DNA of 45,912 nt from positions 1 to 45,912 of the forward strand of contig CBFGXE010000019.1 in the NCBI GenBank assembly GCA_965652645.1, read 5' to 3'. This document shows, one piece after another, positions 1 through 6,432 of the stretch. The position numbers and the translations under genes are program-made. This stretch comes from ZC4RG30 sp965652645 (GTDB lineage Bacteria; Pseudomonadota; Gammaproteobacteria; Steroidobacterales; Steroidobacteraceae). Below the pieces are notes generated by a model, which did not search any database, was not told the DNA's origin, and was given only the letters and a program-made list of their open reading frames with translations. Positions within the stretch are counted from its first letter, which is position 1. Every line of letters starts with the position of its first letter.

Positions 1-259
1 CGATGCCGGTGCCGCTTCCGTCGCCGCTGGCCAGGCGGTCATGCAGCCTGTCCACGATGCGACACTCAAGGCGCTGGGCGACATCCAGGCCGACTTTGAG
101 CAGCGTGAAGCCCGACGGAGGGAAAAGATCGCGGCGGAGCGCGAAGCGCGGCAACCCAGGGCTTATCGGTGGAAAGACAAGGAAGGCATTTGGCACTTGT
201 CGGATACCGCACCGCAAGATGGTTCCCCGGTTGAAGTAATTCCCGTGCAGATCCGCTGA
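1..259 (+). CDS. C-terminal part of a DUF4124-like protein (partial, runs off the left edge)
   Basis: The frame is open from base 2 to the TGA at 257-259, so the gene begins upstream of the window and only about 85 residues are visible. The visible part is a charged, probably helical stretch rich in Arg, Glu and Ala, followed by a short module with the pattern YRWKDKEGIWHLSDTAPQDG. That pattern resembles the DUF4124 domain (aromatic-x-W-x-D-x-x-G-x-x-H-x-S-D-x-x-P), a small module common in gammaproteobacterial envelope proteins. The usual DUF4124 module is N-terminal, after a signal peptide; here it is at the very C-terminus. An ATG at 41 lies in frame but has no clear ribosome binding site, and the frame stays open upstream, so I treat it as internal. 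Function is unknown. Confidence 0.6.
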   Translation, partial: DAGAASVAAGQAVMQPVHDATLKALGDIQADFEQREARRREKIAAEREARQPRAYRWKDKEGIWHLSDTAPQDGSPVEVIPVQIR

Positions 260-385
260 CCATTCATCACGACCGGGACCTTGTCGCGTTCGCCACCGAC
301 CCCGTTTCAGCGGCGGTCCCGCGCGCCTCCCATTCTTTCCGGCAGACGCTATCCTTGCGGGCCTGTTCCGCCCGGAGGTGTTGCC

Positions 386-3241
386 ATGCTTCGTCCCCTG
401 CTTGTCGCTCTTGCAGCCTGTGCCCTGCCCCTTGCCGGTTGCGGTTCAAAGACGCCTGCGGTGACGGGGCCTGCGCCGGCATCGGAGCTGCTGGCGAAGG
501 TCGACATCCCGTATGAGCAGTTCGAGCTGGAAAATGGCCTCAGGGTGCTGGTGCACACCGACCGGAAGGCGCCGGTGGTGGCGGTGTCGATCTGGTACGA
601 CGTGGGATCCAAGCACGAGCCGGCGGGCAAGACCGGCTTTGCGCATCTTTTCGAGCACCTGATGTTCAATGGCACCGAGAACGTGCCGGGGGACTACTTC
701 GAACCGCTGCGCCAGATCGGCGCCACTGACCTCAATGGCACGACCTGGTTCGATCGCACCAACTACTTCCAGACGGTGCCGACGCCGGCCCTGGAAGTGC
801 CGCTGTTCATGGAGAGTGACCGCATGGGTCACTTGCTGGGTGCCGTGACGCAGGAGGTACTCGACAACCAGCGCGGTGTGGTCCAGAACGAGAAGCGGCA
901 GGGAGACAACCAGCCCTACGGGCTGGTGGAGTACGCGCAGCTCGCCGCCCTGCTCCCTCAGGACCATCCCTACGGCCACAGCACCATCGGCTCGATGGCG
1001 GACCTGGACAGCGCCAGCCTCGAGGACGTGAAGCAGTGGTTCGCGGACCATTACGGTCCGAACAACGCCATCCTGGTGCTGGCTGGAGACATCGATGCGA
1101 AGACCGCGAAACCGCTGGTCGAGAAGTACTTCGGCGACATCCCGCGCGGCAAGCCTGCCCCGAGGGTCGACTCTTCGGTGCCCTCGCTGCAGCAGGCGAA
1201 GTTCGAGACCATGAAGGACGGCGTGCCGACCCAGCGCCTGTACCGCATGTGGACGGCGCCAGGGATGAACGATCCGGACGCGGTGCCCCTGGGCATCGGC
1301 ATGGCGGTGCTGGGCGGGCTTTCCAGCTCACGCCTGGACAACATCATGGTGCGCGAGGAGCAGATTGCCGTGCGCGTTGCCGCCTCCTACCAGGACTTCG
1401 CGCAGCTGGGATTCCTCGAGGTGTTTGCCGACGTGAAGCCGGGCGTGGATCCGGAGCTGGTGGCGAAGCGCCTGGACGAGATCGTGGCGCAGTTCATCGA
1501 GGAAGGCCCGACGGAAGACGAGGTGCAGCGAGTGGTGGTGCGCAACATCGCCGGCACCATCGCCGGGCTGGAGTCGGTGGGCGGATTCAGCGGCAAGGCA
1601 CCCACGCTGGCCGAGGGCCTGCTCTATTCGGGTGACCCGCATTTCTACAAGAAGCGCCTGGCCTCCGCGCCCGTGGGCGAGGTGAAGGCGGCGCTGCAGA
1701 AGTGGCTGAAGCGTCCGGTTTATGCGCTGCACGTGGTGCCGGGTGAGCGCGACGCCTACGAGGAAGCCAGGGGCGTCAGGGCGCGGGACGGCGCGGCGCG
1801 CGGGCCTGCCTTCTACCGTCCACCGGGCGAGGAGTTCGGCCGCGGCCCGCTGATGGCCGCGGACCGCAGCAAGCTGCCGGAGGTGGGCACCGATGCGAAC
1901 CTGGACTTCCCCACGGTGGAGACGGGGGAATTGTCCAATGGCATCAAGGTGCATTTCGCGCGGCGCACTTCGGTGCCGACGCTGCGGCTGTCCGTGAGCC
2001 TGGATGCCGGTTATGCCGCCGATCCGAAGGACAAGCTGGGCACGCAATCGCTGATGCTGGCGCTGCTCACCGAGGGCACGACCTCGCGCAACAGCACGCA
2101 GATCGCCGAGGAACAGGAGCGGCTGGGCGCCAGCATTTCCGCTTCGGCCAGCCTCGACCGCACGGGCATCTCGATGTTCGCGCTGATGCCCAACCTGGGG
2201 CTGTCGCTCGACCTGCTGGCCGACATCGTGAAGAACCCGGCTTTCGACCCGGGTGAGCTGGAGCGCCTGCGCGTGCAGCAGCTCAACGGCATCGCCTCGG
2301 AGAACAGCGACCCGCAGGCGCTGGCGCAGCGCACGCTGCCGCCGCTGATCTATGGCACGGGCCATCCCTATGGCATTCCCTTCAGCGGCACGGGCGATCC
2401 GGCCGTGGTGGAGAAGCTCACGCGTGATGACCTGGTGGCCTTCCACCAGCGGTGGATCCGTCCGGACAACGCCACCATTTTCGCGGTGGGCGACACCACG
2501 CTGGCGGCGCTGCTGCCGCAGCTGGAAGAGCGTTTCGGCAAGAGCTGGGTGGCGCCCGAAGTGGCACGCGGCAGCAAGAACTTCGACGCCGGGATTCCCG
2601 CGCGCGCCGAGCGCATCGTGCTGGTGCACCGCGCCGGCTCGCCGCAGTCGATGATCTATGCCGGGCAGGTGATGGACCTGGAGGGCTCGGCGGACCTGGA
2701 GGCGCTGTTCGCCGGCAACGAGGTGCTGGGCGGCAACTTCCTCTCGCGCATCAACATGGACCTGCGCGAGACCAAGGGCTGGTCGTATGGCGTGCGCGGC
2801 AGCGTCAATCGCCTGCAGCACCGCATTCCCTACCTGCTGCGCGCGCCCGTGCAGACCGACAGGACGGCCGATGCCATCGTGGCGCTGAAGAAACACTTCA
2901 CCGACTTCGTGTCCGGCAAGGGGGTGACGCCGGAGGAGCTGGCGCGCACCATCAATGGCCGCATCCGCGAGCTGCCGGGCAGCTTCGAGACCAGCGGCGC
3001 CGTGCTCTCCCAGATGCAGCAGGACGTGCTGTACGGGCGGCCTGCCGACTATGTGGAGTCGCTGGCCGACCGCTATCGTGGCTTCGACGCGGCCGCGCTG
3101 GATTCCGCCGTGCGCGGCGCGGTCGATCCGGACGGCTTCACCTGGGTGGTCGTGGGCGACAAGGCACGGGTGCTGACCCAGCTGCAGCGGCTGCGCATTC
3201 CCTTGACCGTCGTGGATGCTCCCAGGGCTGCTGGCGGCTGA
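386..3241 (+). CDS. M16 family zinc metallopeptidase, two-domain lipoprotein
   Basis: A predicted periplasmic zinc protease of 951 residues. The ATG at 386 is chosen because GGAGG at 374-378 sits 7 bases upstream and because it gives a lipoprotein signal peptide with lipobox L16-A17-G18-C19; the frame is open further upstream but without these features. The N-terminal half carries the inverted zinc motif HLFEH (His87, Glu90, His91) and a downstream NEKRQ stretch that supplies the third ligand. The C-terminal half repeats the M16 fold (LSNGIKVHFARR onward) but lacks HxxEH, as in most two-domain M16 proteins where the second half is structural. The pitrilysin-like family degrades peptides within a closed chamber; the natural substrate here is unknown. 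It stands alone, with no processing partner nearby. Confidence 0.93.
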   Translation: MLRPLLVALAACALPLAGCGSKTPAVTGPAPASELLAKVDIPYEQFELENGLRVLVHTDRKAPVVAVSIWYDVGSKHEPAGKTGFAHLFEHLMFNGTENVPGDYFEPLRQIGATDLNGTTWFDRTNYFQTVPTPALEVPLFMESDRMGHLLGAVTQEVLDNQRGVVQNEKRQGDNQPYGLVEYAQLAALLPQDHPYGHSTIGSMADLDSASLEDVKQWFADHYGPNNAILVLAGDIDAKTAKPLVEKYFGDIPRGKPAPRVDSSVPSLQQAKFETMKDGVPTQRLYRMWTAPGMNDPDAVPLGIGMAVLGGLSSSRLDNIMVREEQIAVRVAASYQDFAQLGFLEVFADVKPGVDPELVAKRLDEIVAQFIEEGPTEDEVQRVVVRNIAGTIAGLESVGGFSGKAPTLAEGLLYSGDPHFYKKRLASAPVGEVKAALQKWLKRPVYALHVVPGERDAYEEARGVRARDGAARGPAFYRPPGEEFGRGPLMAADRSKLPEVGTDANLDFPTVETGELSNGIKVHFARRTSVPTLRLSVSLDAGYAADPKDKLGTQSLMLALLTEGTTSRNSTQIAEEQERLGASISASASLDRTGISMFALMPNLGLSLDLLADIVKNPAFDPGELERLRVQQLNGIASENSDPQALAQRTLPPLIYGTGHPYGIPFSGTGDPAVVEKLTRDDLVAFHQRWIRPDNATIFAVGDTTLAALLPQLEERFGKSWVAPEVARGSKNFDAGIPARAERIVLVHRAGSPQSMIYAGQVMDLEGSADLEALFAGNEVLGGNFLSRINMDLRETKGWSYGVRGSVNRLQHRIPYLLRAPVQTDRTADAIVALKKHFTDFVSGKGVTPEELARTINGRIRELPGSFETSGAVLSQMQQDVLYGRPADYVESLADRYRGFDAAALDSAVRGAVDPDGFTWVVVGDKARVLTQLQRLRIPLTVVDAPRAAGG

Positions 3242-3256
3242 CAAAAATGACCGTAT

Positions 3257-3288
3257 TCACATGGGGATAGGTAATTATCCTCATGTGA
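3257..3288. repeat. 13-bp inverted repeat between the M16 peptidase and DUF4010 genes
   Basis: The left arm is TCACATGGGGATA (3257-3269) and the right arm TATCCTCATGTGA (3276-3288), around a 6-base loop GGTAAT. The only imperfection is a G:T pair. The spot is clearly AT-richer than its surroundings. There is no T-run after it, so it is not a classic intrinsic terminator. It lies 20 bases before the GTG start of the membrane protein, which fits either an operator for a dimeric regulator or a structured 5' leader. Confidence 0.6.
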
Positions 3289-3307
3289 CTTAGAGGATCG
3301 CGCGCGC

Positions 3308-4558
3308 GTGGAATCCAGCATTTCCCTGCAGGCACTGGTCTCCGCAGTGGGGCTCGGCCTGCTCATTGGCGCCGTACGTGAGCGCGCCCAGCCGGATCCG
3401 GCCAATACGGTGGCCGGCGTGCGCACCCACCTGATCGTGGCGCTGGCCGGCACGCTCGGGGCGGCGCTGGGTACCGCCGTGCTGGTGGCCGTGCTGCTGC
3501 TCATCGGTGCCCTGATGGTGGCCAGCTACCTGCGCACCGAAGGGGACCCGGGGCTCACCGGCGAGGTGGCGCTGCCGGTGACCGCGCTGCTGGCGGCCCT
3601 GGCGCATTCCCATCCGGGCCTCGCGGCGGGCATTGCGGTGGTGGTGGCCGGAGCGCTGTTCGCCAAGCGTCCGCTGCACGAGCTGGTGCGCGAGAAACTC
3701 AGCGAGCATGAACTGCGCGACGGCCTGCTGCTGGCCGGCGCCGCGCTGGTGGTGCTGCCGCTGCTGCCGGACGAGCCGGTGGATCCCTGGGGCGTGCTGG
3801 TGCCCTCGCGCCTGTGGCGCATGGTGGTGCTGATCCTGGCGGTGGGAATGGCCGGCCATGTGGCCCTGCGGGTGACGGGGGCGCGCTGGGGCCTGCCGCT
3901 GGCCGGGTTCCTGGCGGGATTCGCCTCCTCCACGGCCGCGGTGGCCGGCTTCGGTCAAAGAGCGCGGGCGGAAATCGGCCATGTGGCACCTGCCGCCTCG
4001 GCCGCGCTGTTTGCCAACCTGGGGTCCCTGCTGCTGTTCGCGGGGGTGGTCGGGGCCGGTGCCCCGCTGCTGTTGCGCCACGCCGCCCTGCCGCTGGGAG
4101 CCGCGGCACTGGTGCTGCTGGTCTTTGCCGTGGGCGGGATCTGGCGCCGGGAAACCCTGGATGCCCTGCCCCGGGGCGGCAAGGCGCGGGTGTTCCATCT
4201 CAGCCACGCCCTGCTGCTGGCCGGCCTGATGGCCGTGCTGCTGCTGGGCTCCACGCTGCTGCAGCGTCATTTCGGCAGCGCGGGCGTGATCGCGGCCGCG
4301 GCCGCCGTGGCCATGGTCGAGGTGCATGCCGCGGCGGCCAGCCTGGCCCAGCTGGCCACCCAGGGACAGCTCACCCTGGCGGCGGCCGGATGGGGCCTGG
4401 TGTTGCTGGTGTTTGTCGCCGGGGTCGCCAAGGGGGCGCTGGCATTTGCCAGCGGCGGGTCCCGCTACGGCTGGCGCGTGGCCACCGGCCTGGTGGCCGC
4501 CGCAGCGGCCATGGGCCTGGCGCATCTGGTGCGGCCGGCCCTGGGCGGCGCGGCCTGA
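3308..4558 (+). CDS. MgtC/SapB family protein with DUF4010 domain (inner membrane)
   Basis: A 416-residue, very hydrophobic protein with roughly 12 membrane segments. The first ~140 residues match the MgtC/SapB family: a short helix, then LLIGAVRERAQ, then a conserved GVRTHLIVALAG stretch. The remainder corresponds to DUF4010, with AGFASSTAAVAGFGQRA in the middle as a typical conserved Ser/Thr-Ala patch. MgtC-type proteins are linked to growth at low magnesium, but the fused DUF4010 form has no firmly established substrate, so a transport role is inference. The start is GTG at 3308 with AGAGGA about 11 bases upstream. The gene is monocistronic, and the palindrome just before it may control it. 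Confidence 0.85.
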   Translation: MESSISLQALVSAVGLGLLIGAVRERAQPDPANTVAGVRTHLIVALAGTLGAALGTAVLVAVLLLIGALMVASYLRTEGDPGLTGEVALPVTALLAALAHSHPGLAAGIAVVVAGALFAKRPLHELVREKLSEHELRDGLLLAGAALVVLPLLPDEPVDPWGVLVPSRLWRMVVLILAVGMAGHVALRVTGARWGLPLAGFLAGFASSTAAVAGFGQRARAEIGHVAPAASAALFANLGSLLLFAGVVGAGAPLLLRHAALPLGAAALVLLVFAVGGIWRRETLDALPRGGKARVFHLSHALLLAGLMAVLLLGSTLLQRHFGSAGVIAAAAAVAMVEVHAAAASLAQLATQGQLTLAAAGWGLVLLVFVAGVAKGALAFASGGSRYGWRVATGLVAAAAAMGLAHLVRPALGGAA

Positions 4559-4619
4559 CAGGTCCTTCCGGAACGCGCCGTTCCGTATCAACCGGAGTCC
4601 CTTTTCGCGAACCCGGCGA

Positions 4620-4647
4620 TTGCACTCGTGTCACGCGGGTGTATATT
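4620..4647 (+). promoter_or_regulatory. Candidate sigma-70 promoter for the small gene at 4764
   Basis: TTGCAC at 4620-4625 and TATATT at 4642-4647 are separated by 16 bases in an otherwise GC-rich region. Initiation near 4654 would give a leader of about 110 bases containing a stem-loop. Confidence 0.4.
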
Positions 4648-4686
4648 CGGACTCTACCCCCTTGACATAAAGGGAGGTTTTTCCGG

Positions 4687-4716
4687 TGCAACCTTCAGGT
4701 ACCACTTGAAGTTGCA
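4687..4716 (+). other. Stem-loop in the 5' leader of the gene at 4764
   Basis: TGCAACcTTCA (4687-4697, one bulged C) can pair with TGAAGTTGCA (4707-4716) around a 9-base loop GGTACCACT, giving a 10-bp stem. It lies about 50 bases before the start codon and after a purine run GGGAGG. The pairing is seen in the sequence; any regulatory role is inference. Confidence 0.4.
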
Positions 4717-4763
4717 TCCACAACAAGACCAACGACTACGTCGGCATGTGGACAGGTCCCGCC

Positions 4764-5132
4764 ATGAACAACATCTTCGAAAAGCTCCAGCAGGCCACCC
4801 TCTGCCTCTCCCAGGATGGTCCGATCAAGGACCGCCTGGCGACGGCCTACGACGCACACCTGAATGCCGTTGAGGCGGAATCCCTGCCTGAGAACCTGCG
4901 TGCGGACTTCGGCGCGCTGTGCGCCGCCATGCATCGCGAGGCACCGCAGGTGCGCGAAAGCGCGGTGCGCGCCTCGGTGCGCAAGATGTCCACCCACGAG
5001 GCCAGCAGCCATGCGGCCATGGTGGTGCGGCTGTTCGCGGCGATGGCGCGGGTGGAGGCGGCACAGTCGCATGCCCCCGTGCGTGCGGGACGCAACTCGC
5101 CGGTGGTGCAGCTGTTCGCTGCCGAAGGCTGA
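4764..5132 (+). CDS. Small conserved-looking protein of unknown function
   Basis: A 122-residue protein I do not recognise. It has no signal peptide and no long hydrophobic stretch, and it looks all-helical: alternating charged and small hydrophobic residues, with repeated AAMHRE- and AAMARVEAA-like segments. The codon bias matches that of neighbouring genes, and a candidate promoter and structured leader precede it, so it is probably real. I prefer the ATG at 4764 because the protein then begins with a plausible amphipathic helix (MNNIFEKLQQA); an in-frame ATG at 4746 adds six residues. It ends 10 bases from the stop codon of the convergent TIR-like gene, with no obvious terminator between them. 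Confidence 0.6.
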   Translation: MNNIFEKLQQATLCLSQDGPIKDRLATAYDAHLNAVEAESLPENLRADFGALCAAMHREAPQVRESAVRASVRKMSTHEASSHAAMVVRLFAAMARVEAAQSHAPVRAGRNSPVVQLFAAEG

Positions 5133-5142
5133 AGGCGCCAGC

Positions 5143-5619
5143 CTAGAGCTTGAAGTCCTTGAACTCGTCGGGGTTGAACTCGACGGTCTCGAAGCGCGCG
5201 GTGTTCTCGCCGCGCGCCAGGCGCCGGATGGCATCGACCATGCCGCGCTCCTCCCAGCCCACGATGTCATCGCAGCGGTCGGTGAGCAGCTTCGGCAGCT
5301 CGCGCGAGGTGCCGAAATTCTGCATCAGCAGCACCGGTTTCTTCTGCGACTGCGCGTAGTTCATCTGGAAGATGGTGAGGTCGGGGTGCTCGTCGTAGAG
5401 TCCCGGCAGCGCGATCACGATCTCGGCCTGGTTGATCTGGCGGCGCAGGTCTTCGCGCACTCCTTCCGTGTCCACCGAGGCCGGCGGCTTGTCCGGGGTG
5501 CTGGTGTTGCGGTAGAAAAAGTTGCGGGCGGCCTCGAGGTACTCGAACACGCGCTGGTAGTCGTCCGCGTCGTGCCAGTTGTGCGTGACGAACACGCGGA
5601 TGGGATTCTGCTGCGACAT
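5143..5619 (-). CDS. ThsB-like TIR-fold protein (DUF1863/MTH538 type), orphan
   Basis: A 158-residue cytoplasmic protein. The order of conserved elements follows the MTH538/ThsB TIR-like family: a first strand VFVTHNW (family VFISHSW), then DDYQRVFEYLE, an aromatic-Asn element with Pro (FFYRNTSTPDKPP), a helix LRRQINQAEIVIALPGLY (family LRxQIxxADVVIVLAGMY), and a strand after KKPVLLMQNFG. Family members include ThsB, the sensor of the Thoeris anti-phage system, which makes a nucleotide signal from NAD+. By eye, the ThsB helix pattern W-I-x-x-E-I-x-x-A is replaced by LTIFQMNYA, putting Gln where the catalytic Glu sits. There is no ThsA-like effector next to it. Start: ATG 5619; an in-frame ATG at 5640 would add seven residues. 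Assignment is by motif only. Confidence 0.65.
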   Translation of the reverse strand: MSQQNPIRVFVTHNWHDADDYQRVFEYLEAARNFFYRNTSTPDKPPASVDTEGVREDLRRQINQAEIVIALPGLYDEHPDLTIFQMNYAQSQKKPVLLMQNFGTSRELPKLLTDRCDDIVGWEERGMVDAIRRLARGENTARFETVEFNPDEFKDFKL

Positions 5620-5670
5620 GGCGACTGAAGTGTAACCCAAACTCCCGATACACTAGCCGGTCAGTGGATT

Positions 5671-6429
5671 TTGTCGCGGAGTCCGGGCTTGCGCCTCGTG
5701 GTCTACAACATCCGTTATGCCACCGGCACCGGGCCGGTGTTTCACCTGCCGGTGCCCGGTGCCGGCTACCTGCGCAGCAGCCGGCGCGTGCTGGCCGGCC
5801 TCACCGAATTCCTGCGCGGCCAGGACGCCGACGTGATCGGCCTGATCGAGGTGGACACCGGTTCGGTGCGTTCCGGAATGGTCAACCAGGCGGCGCACAT
5901 CGCCGGCAGCCTGGGGCATTTCTCCATCTACCAGTGCAAGTACGGCGCGGCCTCGGTGAACAACTTCCTGCCCATCGTGCGCAAGCAGGCCAATGCCTTC
6001 CTGGCGGCCCCCCGCGTGCACGGCGAGCGCTTCCATTACTTTGACTCGGGCATCAAGCGGCTGATCATCGAGCTGGAGCTGGACGAGGTCTGCATCTTCC
6101 TGGTGCACCTGTCGATCAAGTACCGCCACCGCCAGTACCAGCTGCGTTACCTGCACGAGCTGGTGGAGAAGTCCAGCAAGCCGGTGATCGTGGCCGGGGA
6201 CTTCAACACCTTCTGGGGCACGCATGAGCTCTACCTGTTCATGCGGGCGGCAGGGCTGCGCAGCGCCAATGCGAAGAGCGTGCCCACCTACCCGGCCCAG
6301 GCGCCGCGCGCGGAGCTGGATTTCGTGCTGGTCAGCAACCGCATCGAGGTGGATGATTTCCGGGTGCCGGACCTGCGCCTGTCCGACCACCGGCCGGTGA
6401 TTTGCGATTTCCACGTGCGAGCGGAGTAA
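5671..6429 (+). CDS. Endonuclease/exonuclease/phosphatase (EEP) family protein
   Basis: A 252-residue hydrolase of the DNase I-like EEP fold. Visible landmarks in order: the N-terminal strand VVYNIRYA, the metal-binding Glu in DVIGLIEVD, the catalytic strand VAGDFNTF (about residue 180) and the C-terminal SDHRPV with the catalytic Asp-His. The family cleaves phosphodiesters or phosphomonoesters in nucleic acids, lipids or inositol phosphates; the substrate cannot be told from motifs. The gene has no ATG near its start; TTG at 5671 gives the full first strand, with TTG 5689 and GTG 5698 as alternatives. It ends 3 bases before the FadB-like gene, whose ribosome binding site (GGAG) lies inside this gene's last codons, so the two are likely translationally coupled. 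Confidence 0.85.
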   Translation: MSRSPGLRLVVYNIRYATGTGPVFHLPVPGAGYLRSSRRVLAGLTEFLRGQDADVIGLIEVDTGSVRSGMVNQAAHIAGSLGHFSIYQCKYGAASVNNFLPIVRKQANAFLAAPRVHGERFHYFDSGIKRLIIELELDEVCIFLVHLSIKYRHRQYQLRYLHELVEKSSKPVIVAGDFNTFWGTHELYLFMRAAGLRSANAKSVPTYPAQAPRAELDFVLVSNRIEVDDFRVPDLRLSDHRPVICDFHVRAE

Positions 6430-6432
6430 GCC

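Noticed and set aside
1328..3244. A 638-codon open frame on the minus strand
   Set aside because: It is the complement of the M16 peptidase gene, which carries the zinc motif and a good ribosome binding site.
3290..4591. A 433-codon minus-strand frame rich in Gln, Gly and His
   Set aside because: It is opposite the MgtC/DUF4010 membrane protein, whose hydrophobic helices in the plus frame are clear.
4662..4667. A perfect TTGACA that could be a -35 element
   Set aside because: No -10-like hexamer lies 16-18 bases downstream (the sequence there is CGGTGCAA). The pair TTGCAC/TATATT just upstream fits better.
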